A model generated the notes under the pieces. It had not been told where the DNA came from. It saw only the letters and a program-made list of their open reading frames with translations, and ran no database searches. Both the position numbers and the translations under genes were made by a program. DNA of 64,000 nt from Myxococcales bacterium (GTDB lineage: Bacteria > Myxococcota_A > Polyangia > Polyangiales > Polyangiaceae). Positions 50,011 through 60,059 of this stretch are shown here, piece by piece; the first letter of the stretch is position 1; each line of letters opens with the position of its first letter. The stretch lies in assembly GCA_016794345.1 (NCBI GenBank), contig JAEUKE010000192.1, positions 27,096 through 91,095 of the forward strand, read 5' to 3'.

Positions 50011-51729
50011 ATGGGCCGTCGCCGCCTCGCTCTCGCGCTCCTGGCCTTCGGCCTGGGCTGCTCTCCAGCAGACAACGCGCAGCCGCGCGCGGTCGCGCCC
50101 CCGCCGACGGAGTCCTCCGCGAAGGCGTCGGCCCCGCAACGCGCGGTCGTGTCCATCGTGGGCACCAACGATCTCCACGGCCGCGTCCACGCGCTCTCGC
50201 TCCTCGCCGGGTACGTCTCACGCCTCCGAACCGTCCGCGAGAAAGACGGCGGTGTCGTCCTCGTCGACGCGGGGGACATGTTCCAGGGCACGCTCGAGTC
50301 GAACCTGTCGGAGGGCCTGCCCGTCGTCGCCGCTTACGCAGCCATGGGGTACGACGCCGTCACGATCGGCAATCACGAGTTCGACTTCGGCCCGAAGGGC
50401 CCCGCGCCCACACCCGAGAAGCCGGAGGACGACCCACGCGGCGCGCTCAAGGCCGCCGCCGCGGCCGCGCCGTTCCCGTTCCTGACGGCCAACGTGCACG
50501 ACAAGAAGACGAAGCGTTCGCTCGATTATCCGAACGTCGTGCCCAGCACGGTGGTGAACGTGAAGGGCACGAAGGTCGGCCTCATCGGCGTGACCACGGA
50601 GGAGACGCTCACGACCACCATCTCCGCGAACGTGAAGGACCTGTCGATTGCGCCGCTCGCCGAGAGCATCGCCACGGAGGCCGCTCGTCTTCGCCAGGCG
50701 GGCGCGAGCGCCGTCGTGGTCCTGGCGCACGCGGGCGGCAAATGCAAGGCGTTCAATCGCGATCCGAAGGCCGACCAATGTGAGGACAGAAGCGAAATCT
50801 TCCGCGTGGCCCGCGCGCTCCCGCCGAAGTCGGTGGACGTCATCGTGGCGGGCCACACGCACGCCGGGGTCGCACACGAGATCGAGGGCATCGCGATCAT
50901 CGAACAACACGCCTATGGGCGCGCGTTCGGCCGCGTCGATCTCGTCATCCAAGACGGCGCGGTCACCGAGAAGACCATCTTCGCCCCACGTGATCTGTGC
51001 CCCTCCGACGAGAAGGCCGATCTCGCGACGTGCTCACCCGGCGACTACGAAGGCGGTCCGGTCCTGCGCGACGAGAAGGTCGCGGCCGCGGTCCAGCCGG
51101 CGATCGACGGCGCCAAAGAAAAACGAGCGGAGCGCGTCGGCCCCGACCTACCTGACGGGCTCGGCCGCGATTACGACGACGAATCGGCGCTCGGCAACCT
51201 GTTCGCGGACCTGGTACGAGAGGCGCAGCCCGGGGTGGACGTCGGCCTGATGAACGGCGGCGGCCTCCGCGCGGACCTGCCCAAGGGCCCGCTCTCGTAT
51301 GGCAGCTTGTTCGAGGCGTTCCCGTTCGACAATCGCCTGGCCACGGCACAGCTCGACGGCAAGCGCTTCCGCGAGCTCGTGAGCGCGCACCTCCAGCGCG
51401 GCGGCGGCATCCTCAGCTTCTCGGGTGTCGTCGTGCAGGCGACCTGCAAAGGGAAGGAGCTCGTGGTCAAGCTCACGAGGGACGGCAAGCGCCCCATCAA
51501 GGACGACGAGAAGCTCACCATCATGGGGAGCGATTTCCTGTTCACGGGCGGCGACAACTTCTGGGGGGAGGGCGAGCCTCCGCCCGTGACCATCCTCGAC
51601 ACGCTCATGCGCGACGCGCTCGAGAGCGGGCTCAAGAAGCGAAGCGCCGTCGAGCCCAAGAGCGTCTTCGATCCCAAGAAACCACGCCTGACGCTCTCGT
51701 CGCGGCGGCCCATCGACTGCACGAGGTGA
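50011..51729 (+). CDS. 5'-nucleotidase/metallophosphoesterase lipoprotein (UshA-like)
   Basis: 572 residues from ATG 50011. The signal peptide ends AFGLGC, then an Ala/Pro/Ser linker. Metallophosphatase motifs: GTNDLHGRV (D-x-H), DAGDMFQG, GYDAVTIGNHEFDFG (GNHE), VVVLAHAGG, and VAGHTHAG (GHxH). The C-terminal 5'-nucleotidase domain has NGGGLRADLPKGPLSYG and FPFDNRLA. It hydrolyses nucleotides or related phosphoesters in the periplasm, here tethered by a lipid anchor. Its stop overlaps the tag gene start (GTGA). Confidence 0.9.
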   Translation: MGRRRLALALLAFGLGCSPADNAQPRAVAPPPTESSAKASAPQRAVVSIVGTNDLHGRVHALSLLAGYVSRLRTVREKDGGVVLVDAGDMFQGTLESNLSEGLPVVAAYAAMGYDAVTIGNHEFDFGPKGPAPTPEKPEDDPRGALKAAAAAAPFPFLTANVHDKKTKRSLDYPNVVPSTVVNVKGTKVGLIGVTTEETLTTTISANVKDLSIAPLAESIATEAARLRQAGASAVVVLAHAGGKCKAFNRDPKADQCEDRSEIFRVARALPPKSVDVIVAGHTHAGVAHEIEGIAIIEQHAYGRAFGRVDLVIQDGAVTEKTIFAPRDLCPSDEKADLATCSPGDYEGGPVLRDEKVAAAVQPAIDGAKEKRAERVGPDLPDGLGRDYDDESALGNLFADLVREAQPGVDVGLMNGGGLRADLPKGPLSYGSLFEAFPFDNRLATAQLDGKRFRELVSAHLQRGGGILSFSGVVVQATCKGKELVVKLTRDGKRPIKDDEKLTIMGSDFLFTGGDNFWGEGEPPPVTILDTLMRDALESGLKKRSAVEPKSVFDPKKPRLTLSSRRPIDCTR

Positions 51730-52376
51730 CCATGGCGACCCCTGCGCGACAGCCCGATCTGATCCGCGGCCCCGACGGTCGCAAGCGTTGCTTCTGGTGT
51801 GGCCAGTCGGACGATTACCTCACCTACCACGACGTGGAGTGGGGCTACCCCGTTCGGGACGACAACCGCCTCTTCGAGAAGCTCTGTCTGGAGGGCTTCC
51901 AGTCGGGCCTCTCGTGGCTCACCATCCTGCGGAAGCGAGAGTCGTTCCGCAAAGCCTTCGCGGACTTCGACATCGCGACGGTCGCCCGCTTCGGTGCGCC
52001 CAGGGTGCAGAAGCTCCTGAAGGACGCGAGCATCGTCCGGCATCGCGGCAAGATCGAGGCGGCCATCAACAACGCCAAGGCCGCCGCCGACGCCGCGGAC
52101 GAGTTCGGGTCCTTCGCCGCGTACGTCTGGCGATTCGAGGCCAAGCCCCACAGCCGTCCCAAGAAGATCACCCGGGCCGTCCTCGCGACGATGACCACGT
52201 CGCCCGAGGCCAAGGCGATGTCGAAGGACCTGAAGAAGCGCGGCTTCTCCTTCGTGGGGCCGACCACGGTCTACGCGTTCATGCAGGCCATGGGCCTCGT
52301 GAACGATCACCTCGACGGCTGCCTCGTGCGCGGCGACGTCGAGCGCCGCCGCAAGGTCTTCACCCGCCCGGCGTGA
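51726..52376 (+). CDS. tag: DNA-3-methyladenine glycosylase I
   Basis: 216 residues if started at GTG 51726 (coupled to the phosphoesterase stop), or 214 from ATG 51732. Tag-specific features: N-terminal RCFWCGQSDDYLTYHDVEWG (zinc Cys plus base-pocket Glu), LFEKLCLEGFQSGLSWLTIL, and the C-terminal zinc-binding NDHLDGCL. It removes 3-methyladenine from alkylated DNA. The 3' end overlaps the convergent lipoprotein gene by 17 bp. A function for its coupling with a nucleotidase is not obvious. Confidence 0.95.
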   Translation: MTMATPARQPDLIRGPDGRKRCFWCGQSDDYLTYHDVEWGYPVRDDNRLFEKLCLEGFQSGLSWLTILRKRESFRKAFADFDIATVARFGAPRVQKLLKDASIVRHRGKIEAAINNAKAAADAADEFGSFAAYVWRFEAKPHSRPKKITRAVLATMTTSPEAKAMSKDLKKRGFSFVGPTTVYAFMQAMGLVNDHLDGCLVRGDVERRRKVFTRPA

Positions 52377-52818
52377 CGGCGATCTCCGCGCAGTCGGGCT
52401 CGCTCTCGTTACCGGCCGCGTCCACCAGCACCACGCAGAACGCGCCAGGCTCTGCGCCCGCAGCGTCGCAGGTCTCCGAGCGCCCGCCGCTCGGGCTCGC
52501 GCCGACGTCGGTCACGTGCAGCTCCAGCTCACCCGAGATCGCGACGCCCTCGCGAGCCGCTCCCTCGTTTGCAATGGCCGGGACCTCGAGCTCGGTGATG
52601 ACGCTGGCCGAGCGGCAATCGTGCACACGCGCCGTGCCACCCCCGAGATCGCCGGTCGGGTCCTCGTAGCGCACACGAAGCGTCAGATCGTCCTTCGTGT
52701 CGTCCTCGGGAACGAGAGCGTCGGGAAACGCCGAGAGGATCTCCACCGAGGGCGCGTCACCCTCTCCACAGGCGGAGAGGGCCGGCAGCACCAGCAAACA
52801 CAGAGCAATTCGCGTCAT
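52360..52818 (-). CDS. Small lipoprotein, last gene of DUF1501 module 2
   Basis: 152 residues from ATG 52818, overlapping the upstream stop (ATGA). The signal peptide ends LPALSAC. Mature part: acidic, beta-rich, with four Cys (HDCRSAS, ETCDAAG, AFCVVL, PDCAEI), probably disulfide-bonded. No family was recognised. It is the terminal gene of the five-gene operon running 56633 to 52360. Confidence 0.65.
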   Translation of the reverse strand: MTRIALCLLVLPALSACGEGDAPSVEILSAFPDALVPEDDTKDDLTLRVRYEDPTGDLGGGTARVHDCRSASVITELEVPAIANEGAAREGVAISGELELHVTDVGASPSGGRSETCDAAGAEPGAFCVVLVDAAGNESEPDCAEIAVTPGG

Positions 52819-53768
52819 GGCAACACCTGAAGACCATTGGGCGTGAAGTTGACGGCGATGACGTAGTCGTTCGCGATCGCCTCGGGGATGTAGGCGCCGA
52901 TGACGAAGAAGCTCATCCCCTCCGTCGGAACCGCGAGCGACGGGTTGCCCTCGAAATCGTAGAGGTCCACCGTCTGAGGGATGACCCAGTCGAAGCGCCA
53001 GTTCATCACCTCGTCCCCCACGAGCGGCGCGCCCTCTTCGTCGAAGGTCGCGTAAGCAGACGTCGGATCCTCCGAATCGTCGTTGAGCACCACGAGCTGC
53101 CCATCCGCTGTCTGCAGGTTGAAGGCCACGTAGACCATGTCCTCGTCGGGCGTCTCGAAATCGTGTGTCGTCATGCGGAACACCACCGTTTCACCAGGCG
53201 CCGCGCTCGCCGCCCCGCCCAGATCGAGCCGCTCTCCTGCGGCGTCGAAGATCGCGAGCTCCGGCTCTTCGGGCGGCTCGTTGATCGCGGGCGAAGGCTC
53301 CGCGCCGGCGAAGCGGGGCGCGCCCGCGGTGATCCACGCCTCGATCGCGGCGATCTGCTCCTCCGGCACGGGCTCGGCGCCGAGCGGCATCACGCTGATC
53401 ACGTCGCGATTGCGCAGCTTGTCCACCAGCACGCTCTCCTGGGGCTTGCCGGGCGCGACCCGAAGCCGATCGGGCTTCTCGAGGGAAGGCCGCTCCACCA
53501 GGTTGTAAAACGCGAGGGCCGGCGTCGACAGGTTCGGCTCGAACTGCCCGGCGTGGCAGAGCCCCGCTTGCCCCGCGCAGCTCGGCAGGAGGACCTTCCG
53601 ATAGAGGTCGTCCAGGCTTCCCGCGTCGACCGATTGCTCGATGGTGTCGAGCGGGTCCGGCTCGAGCGTCTCCTCTTGGTGCTCGCCCCCGGGATCGATC
53701 GGATCGGAGCAGGCGCCCGCGGCGAGCGCAGCCGCCGCCCACGCGACGAATACGAGACGTGCTCTCAT
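52815..53768 (-). CDS. Cytochrome-c-like lipoprotein (module 2)
   Basis: 317 residues from ATG 53768. The signal peptide ends LAAGAC. Residues ~55-130 contain LLPSCAGQAGLCHAGQF (a CX6CH variant of the planctomycete-type mono-heme motif), LRVAPGKPQESVLVDKL and ISVMPLGAEPVPEEQIAAIEAWI, a typical cytochrome layout with a possible Met ligand in VMP. The C-terminal 190 residues are beta-rich (VVFRMTTHDFETPDEDM). The extra residues between the cysteines leave heme attachment uncertain. The start overlaps the DUF1501 stop (ATGA). Confidence 0.72.
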   Translation of the reverse strand: MRARLVFVAWAAAALAAGACSDPIDPGGEHQEETLEPDPLDTIEQSVDAGSLDDLYRKVLLPSCAGQAGLCHAGQFEPNLSTPALAFYNLVERPSLEKPDRLRVAPGKPQESVLVDKLRNRDVISVMPLGAEPVPEEQIAAIEAWITAGAPRFAGAEPSPAINEPPEEPELAIFDAAGERLDLGGAASAAPGETVVFRMTTHDFETPDEDMVYVAFNLQTADGQLVVLNDDSEDPTSAYATFDEEGAPLVGDEVMNWRFDWVIPQTVDLYDFEGNPSLAVPTEGMSFFVIGAYIPEAIANDYVIAVNFTPNGLQVLP

Positions 53769-55180
53769 CGGAGGATCCTTTCCATCACGAGGCCAGGACG
53801 CGCCCCGAGCCCCCCCAAGGTGCTCGCCATGACGTCGCCGTGGCCGAGGATCTCCGCCGCGGTGGCCACCACGTCGATCGTCTCGTATCGCCCGGAGCCG
53901 CGACCGCTCTGCTCGATGTCGGTGGGCGCGTGAACTCCCGGCCTGAAATCGGGCCCGAGCGCGAGGACCCACACGTCGCGGTCGCCGTCGTCCCCGCCGC
54001 CGTGGTCCAGACCGGACCGCCCCAAGGAGTCGCTGTTCTGACCATTGAACTGGAGCTGCCGGCCGTGCTCCGGCAGGACGAAGAGCGCCGTCTCGTCCTT
54101 CAGCCCTTCGGTCGACTGGATGAAGTCCCACAGGTGCGCGACGAGCGCGTCGGCCAAACGCTGCCCGATGAGGTAGCCGTTGAAGTCGTCGTGGCAGACG
54201 TCCACGTCGATCAACGACACGACCATCACGCTCGGCTTGAACGCCTGAAGGATGCGCTCGGCGTGGTAGATGGTGAGGCCGTCCCCGGTCGCGTCGAGCC
54301 CGCCATTTGCGTTGCGTGTGCCGATGCCCACCGCGTCCGGAAAGAAGGCCTGGTAGGTCTTGTCGCCGTAGATGGTGGCCCAGTAGTCCTCCAGCGCCGC
54401 CGAGTCCTCCGGCCGCGAGAGCAGCACGTCCGGAGCGTACTCCGGCGTGTTGCCGTCGAGCACCGCCCGCAGCTTGCGCGCGGCGCGATTCGATTCGGGC
54501 GTGTCGCGAACGACCGGCAGGTCGTCGAGCCGGATCTGCTTCGTGCCCCGCGTCACGAGCGGCACGATGGCGTTTGCGGTGGACGGCGGCGAGACCCACG
54601 AGCCCGCGAAGTCCTTCCCGAACTCGGGGTGTCCGCTGTATTGCAGCGCCCGATAGAAGCCTGCGACGTTCGACACGTACCAGGCGTCCAGAGCCGAAGC
54701 GTTCGTCTGGCGCCGGTGGATCTCGAAGAGGGTCGGCGCGGCGAGCCGAGCGTCCTCGCGGTTGTCGAGGTCGTTGTAGAGGCCGCTCGTCAAGCAACCG
54801 GCGCCCTGCAAGTGCCCCGGGACCCCCTCGGCATAACGGAGGTTCGAGACGAGCGCGCCCTGCGCGAAGAGCGGGCTCCGGCGCGCCGCGGGCAAGACGA
54901 GGTCCGGCGCCACATACCCGGGCGCGATCCTCGGATCGCCCGCGTCGGCGTCGCCGCGCCCCGCGACGAGCGGGACGCGGCCGAACAGGTTGGGCATCGT
55001 CGCGCCCTCCGCCATTCCGAGCGACTCGGAGAGGCGGAGGCCGCCGGCGATGCTGACGATGACGGAGCGCTTGGCCTGGAAGGCGCGCCCGCCGAATGCG
55101 GTGCGGCTGCCGCTCAGCGCGGCCCCGGCAGCAGCGCCGCCCGCGGCGCGGAAGAGGTTGCGTCGGCTCAATGTCTTCAT
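53765..55180 (-). CDS. DUF1501 family protein with Tat signal (module 2)
   Basis: 471 residues from ATG 55180. Tat signal MKTLSRRNLFRAAGGAAAGA. The body has SIAGGLRLSESLGMAEGATMPNLFG (pieces), GAGCLTSGLY, VVSLIDVDVCHDDF, and LFVLPEHGRQLQFNGQ, with DHGGGDDGDRDVWVLALG near the C-terminus; these are DUF1501/alkaline-phosphatase-superfamily positions. It is a diverged paralogue of the 13118 product. Neighbouring lipoproteins make it the Tat-exported component of a second module. Enzymatic activity unknown. Confidence 0.78.
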   Translation of the reverse strand: MKTLSRRNLFRAAGGAAAGAALSGSRTAFGGRAFQAKRSVIVSIAGGLRLSESLGMAEGATMPNLFGRVPLVAGRGDADAGDPRIAPGYVAPDLVLPAARRSPLFAQGALVSNLRYAEGVPGHLQGAGCLTSGLYNDLDNREDARLAAPTLFEIHRRQTNASALDAWYVSNVAGFYRALQYSGHPEFGKDFAGSWVSPPSTANAIVPLVTRGTKQIRLDDLPVVRDTPESNRAARKLRAVLDGNTPEYAPDVLLSRPEDSAALEDYWATIYGDKTYQAFFPDAVGIGTRNANGGLDATGDGLTIYHAERILQAFKPSVMVVSLIDVDVCHDDFNGYLIGQRLADALVAHLWDFIQSTEGLKDETALFVLPEHGRQLQFNGQNSDSLGRSGLDHGGGDDGDRDVWVLALGPDFRPGVHAPTDIEQSGRGSGRYETIDVVATAAEILGHGDVMASTLGGLGARPGLVMERILR

Positions 55181-55191
55181 CGGCGTCCTCC

Positions 55192-55719
55192 TCACTGGCT
55201 CTGGTATTCGCGCGATCCGAGGATCGCGCGCACGACGACCTTCGGGTCGACGGCGGGGTCTTCGTTCCAGGCGGTCACGAACGCGTCGAACTCGTACGCG
55301 TTCGGCTCGCGGCCCAAGAAGGCGCGAAACTGCTCGGCCACGAACGCGGCCGGGTCGGCGACATCCCCGCGCGACGGCAGCGTCACCTCCTCGCTCTCCA
55401 CGAGCCCGGCGACCACGAGCGCGCGCATCGCGTCGTCGTCGCCGACCCCGTCGAGCACGGTGAGCAGCAGGTCTTGCTCGTCGAGCGGAAACGCCGACAC
55501 CTCGGCGCCCTGCGCGTCCACGATCGCGACCTCCAGCTGGCCGGGCGCGCGCCCGAGGAGGTCCGCGTAGACGGCTTTGACGAACTGACCGTCGGTCTTC
55601 GGGCGCGGCGTGCGCTCCGAGTCCGTCTCGCCGGCGATCACCGGATCGAACGAGTAGCTGTCCTGACAGGCGGCCGCGCCGAGCGCGAGGAGGACCGCAA
55701 TTGTGATTCGTCGAATCAT
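55192..55719 (-). CDS. DUF4214-like/DUF1549-like small lipoprotein (module 2)
   Basis: 175 residues from ATG 55719 (AGGAGCC upstream); an ATG 18 nt earlier is also in frame. The signal peptide ends LGAAAC. Residues ~45-175 include DGQFVKAVYADLLGRAPGQLE and FVAEQFRAFLGREPNAYEFDAF, two units of the pattern xYxDLLGRxP...E that recalls DUF4214/DUF1549 helical repeats. It is adjacent to and 14 bp from a second protein with the same pattern, and 11 bp from the DUF1501 gene. Confidence 0.65.
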   Translation of the reverse strand: MIRRITIAVLLALGAAACQDSYSFDPVIAGETDSERTPRPKTDGQFVKAVYADLLGRAPGQLEVAIVDAQGAEVSAFPLDEQDLLLTVLDGVGDDDAMRALVVAGLVESEEVTLPSRGDVADPAAFVAEQFRAFLGREPNAYEFDAFVTAWNEDPAVDPKVVVRAILGSREYQSQ

Positions 55720-55733
55720 GGCTCTTGGCTCCT

Positions 55734-56633
55734 TCACTGCTCGAAGTACTCACGCGACGACGTCACGCTCACGATGAGCGCGCGCACGTCGGGCGCGGTG
55801 GGGTCCAGCTTCGCGGAGAAGTGGGCGAGCTCGGCGGGCGTCGCGAACCGGCCGAGGTACCGGAAGAACACGCGGTCGACGAGCGCGTCACGGTAGGGCT
55901 CGCTGGCGAACACGATGTCGACCAGGTCCGCGTAGGTCTCGCCGGTCTGGTGGAACAGGATGGCCTGCATGTTGGGGATGCCGTCACCCAGCACGAACGC
56001 GCGTACCTGGCGCATCTCCTCAGCCTCCGCGGGTCGACCCAGGAAGGTCCCGAACATCGCCGTCGCGATCCCGTCGCCCGATCCGCCGTTGACCTGGAAG
56101 GCGAGGCTCGAGGCGATGCGCCGATCGACGTCGACCGAGGGGTCACCCGCCGCGAGCTCCTCGGCCGCCCTCCTCAGCACCTCCCGCTCGGCGGCGAGGT
56201 CGCGCACGGTCTCGCAGTCACACGCGCAGAAGTCCTGCGTGTCGACCACACACGCCTCACACGACGGCTCGATTGTCAGAAAGACGCTGCAGAACAGATC
56301 GTAGACGTCCTCGCGTCGCGCGCCGCCGAACGCGTCGAGCTCGGTCTCCTCCACCCAGAGGTCCGCGAAGGCTCGCGTCGCGAGGAGCTCGTTCGCCATC
56401 GCAGCGCGCGTCGAGACCACGTTGCCGTCCGCCGCGAGCCTCGCGAGCGCGCCCCGCATCACCTCGTCGCTCGGTCTCTCACCGGTCAGATCGAGGTAGA
56501 GCCGCGCGACGAAGCGCTCCTCTTCGAGGGCCGATGGCCCCGTCTCGCCCGCAGGGCGGAAGGGACCGTGCTCGGTCCCGCAACCCCCGACCGCGAGCGC
56601 CCCCAGTATCGTCAGCCTGGCAGCTCCTTGCAT
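55734..56633 (-). CDS. DUF1549-like lipoprotein (module 2, first gene)
   Basis: 299 residues from ATG 56633. Signal peptide with short n-region ending LAVGGC. Mature: RFVARLYLDLTGERPSDEVM and MANELLATRAFADLWVEETELDAF (DUF1549-type pattern YLDLTGxxPxxxE...LLxxRAFxxLW), a Cys-rich insert CEACVVDTQDFCACDCE (~residues 125-145) and a repeated VFFRYLGRFATPAEL. It is the head of the operon and encodes the fold that in module 1 is part of a single 573-residue protein. Confidence 0.68.
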   Translation of the reverse strand: MQGAARLTILGALAVGGCGTEHGPFRPAGETGPSALEEERFVARLYLDLTGERPSDEVMRGALARLAADGNVVSTRAAMANELLATRAFADLWVEETELDAFGGARREDVYDLFCSVFLTIEPSCEACVVDTQDFCACDCETVRDLAAEREVLRRAAEELAAGDPSVDVDRRIASSLAFQVNGGSGDGIATAMFGTFLGRPAEAEEMRQVRAFVLGDGIPNMQAILFHQTGETYADLVDIVFASEPYRDALVDRVFFRYLGRFATPAELAHFSAKLDPTAPDVRALIVSVTSSREYFEQ

Positions 56634-56801
56634 GGGCGTGCGCTTCTGCAGAGAGCATGCCGCCGAGATTTCGCGCAGGTCGGACGCGTGATCGTCAGCG
56701 TCCTATCGGCCGCAGGGCGAAAAAACCCTGACGTCACGCGGATGCGACGTGTGTCGCATCGAGGTGACGGCCCAAGGTCGGGTAGGATGCAGAGGGCACC
56801 G

Positions 56802-58145
<1,344 letters not shown>

Positions 58146-58148
58146 GCC

Positions 58149-59129
58149 GTGGTCGTCCGGCGCTTCTCTGCCCGCAGCCTGCTGGGGCTCGCCTGGTGCG
58201 CCTCGTTCACCGCGCTGTCGCTCTGGGCCACGACGAGCCAGGCGCAGCTCTCGGACGAACAGGCGAGCGCGGTCTTCACCGAAGGGCTGGCGCGGTTCGA
58301 CGCCGGCGATCCACGCGGCGCGGCGGAGCGCTGGGAGCGTGTGTACGCCGAGGGGCCCGCGGAGCGCAGCTGGCGTGTGCTCTACAACCTCGGGCTCGCG
58401 TACGAGGCCGCGGGGGACAGGCCACGCGCGGTCGAGCGCTTCGAGGCGTTCGTGCGACGCGTCGGCGAGCAGCCCGGCCAGCAGCCGCCCGAGATCGAGG
58501 CGCGCCGGCAAGACGCGGTGGACCGCGCGAACGCGATCAGGCCGAAGCTCGGCAAGCTGCGCGTCGCCGCGGCCGCGTCCGGAGAGCGCGTGGCCGTGCG
58601 CGTCGGCGACGGGCCGCCGCGGGACGCGCCGTTCGACCAATACGTCGAGCCCGGCGCCCACCGAATCGTGATGGGCGAAGGCGAACGCGCGGTGACGTCC
58701 ACGGTGGAGCTCGCGGCCGGCGAGGTGAGAGATCTCGCCGCGCGCCTCCTCCCGCCTCGGGAGGCTCCGCGCGTGCCGGTCCGGAGCGTGCCCCCGCGCG
58801 AGCCCCTCGTGCACCCCGGCATCCTCATCGGCGGCGCTATCCTGACGGTTTCGTCAGTCGCTCTGCCCATCGGCCTCTATTTCCACGCGAAGAGCCTCCG
58901 CGAGGACGCCGAGGCCATCCCGAGGGTGCTCCCGGCTTACCAGCCGGCCGTCGACGAATACGAGGACTTTCGCACCGGCTATCTGGCGTCGTGGGCGGTG
59001 CCCAGCGTGCTCGGCGCCGTCACCCTGGGCCTCCTCGTCGCCGAGGTGGTGGACTCCCGGAACGACGCGGCGCAGGTCTCGCTCCAGGTCGGCCCGCAGT
59101 CGGCCACGCTCACGGTGGAGCTGGAGTAG
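58149..59129 (+). CDS. Exported TPR/PEGA protein
   Basis: 326 residues from GTG 58149, 3 nt after the activator's stop. Signal peptide ends TTSQAQ. Residues ~45-110 hold TPR-like repeats (FTEGLARFDAGDPRGAAERWERVY; VLYNLGLAYEAAGDRPRAVERF). A PEGA-like stretch follows (RVAVRVGDGPPRDAPFDQYVEPGAHRIVMG), then two transmembrane segments (GILIGGAILTVSSVALPIGLYF; VPSVLGAVTLGLLVAEVV). PEGA domains bind cell-surface polymers. It is the same overall layout as the protein at 62634, so they are probably paralogues. Confidence 0.72.
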   Translation: MVVRRFSARSLLGLAWCASFTALSLWATTSQAQLSDEQASAVFTEGLARFDAGDPRGAAERWERVYAEGPAERSWRVLYNLGLAYEAAGDRPRAVERFEAFVRRVGEQPGQQPPEIEARRQDAVDRANAIRPKLGKLRVAAAASGERVAVRVGDGPPRDAPFDQYVEPGAHRIVMGEGERAVTSTVELAAGEVRDLAARLLPPREAPRVPVRSVPPREPLVHPGILIGGAILTVSSVALPIGLYFHAKSLREDAEAIPRVLPAYQPAVDEYEDFRTGYLASWAVPSVLGAVTLGLLVAEVVDSRNDAAQVSLQVGPQSATLTVELE

Positions 59130-59135
59130 CTCGCC

Positions 59136-60059
59136 GTGATCCGACGCCTGACACCGATCGCGCTCATTGGGCTCGCCGCGGCCTCGTGCCTCGAGTCGCT
59201 GCCGCCAGCCGAGACCTGCGAGCCACCCGGCAAGGTCGTGGGCGGCGAATGCCTTCGCTGCGAGGAGCCCCTCGTCCTCATCGGGGACGAATGTGTCGTC
59301 TGCCCGCCCGAGGCGGCGGTCCCATTCCAGAGCTGCCAGCCCTACGTCTCCCCGCTGCCGCCGGGGGACGGCTGCTTCGGCGACATCGAGGGAGCCCTGT
59401 CGTGTGTCACCGGGGAGACCACCCCCGACTGCTCCTGCGGCGCGGACCAATGCGCGGAGTCGCGCTCGTGTATCGAGGACGGCGAGTGCCCGCCGGCGGT
59501 CCTGGCGGTCGCGCCCGACGCGGTGTGCCCCGCTTTGGACGAGAGCCGCATCAGCTGGTACGACACGATCGGCGATCCGGAGCTGAGCGCGGGCCGCTGC
59601 ACCTGCGGCTGCACGCGTTGCGCGCTCCAATGTGACGGCAAGGGCTTCATCCTGGGCGCGTTTCAGGACGGCGTCGGCTCAAGCGGGCTGCAGGGGGTCA
59701 ACGTGGACGTCGGCGCGCTCGCGGTCCCCGAATCGGGAAGGCTCGGGTTCTACGTCCGCGCGCGCGGGCAGGGCTCGCTGCTTGCGCTCACCGGGAAGAT
59801 CCCGCTCCCGGACACGAGCGCGGTCTCCGCGTGCGCCATTCCCTTCTTCGACGACTTCACGGAGCTCCTCACCGACTCGGTCACGAGCGGCTGTCAGGCG
59901 ATCCCCGGCTTCGGCAGCTCGCCCTACCAATGGCAGCGCATCGAAGACGTCCCGACCTACGGGAGCTTCGTGCTCACGAGCGGCAGCAGCGACGACGCCT
60001 CCGGCGGCATCATCGAGATCGATTGCATCGTGCCCTATGTCATCCCGGGCGATCCATGA
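59136..60059 (+). CDS. Cys-rich lipoprotein, first of a tandem pair
   Basis: 307 residues from GTG 59136. Signal peptide ends GLAAASC. The mature protein carries ~28 cysteines in its first 170 residues (TCEPPGKVVGGECLRC, DECVVCPPE, CTCGCTRCALQCDGKG), then a beta-rich domain without cysteines. Sequence order closely parallels the following gene (SLPPAETC / SLPPAQDC; CTCGCTRCALQCDGKG / CICGCVRCAAQCDGKG; RLGFYVRARGQGSLLA / KLGFYVRGRGWAGSLV), so it is a tandem duplicate. No family was recognised. The stop overlaps the next start (ATGA). Confidence 0.72.
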   Translation: MIRRLTPIALIGLAAASCLESLPPAETCEPPGKVVGGECLRCEEPLVLIGDECVVCPPEAAVPFQSCQPYVSPLPPGDGCFGDIEGALSCVTGETTPDCSCGADQCAESRSCIEDGECPPAVLAVAPDAVCPALDESRISWYDTIGDPELSAGRCTCGCTRCALQCDGKGFILGAFQDGVGSSGLQGVNVDVGALAVPESGRLGFYVRARGQGSLLALTGKIPLPDTSAVSACAIPFFDDFTELLTDSVTSGCQAIPGFGSSPYQWQRIEDVPTYGSFVLTSGSSDDASGGIIEIDCIVPYVIPGDP

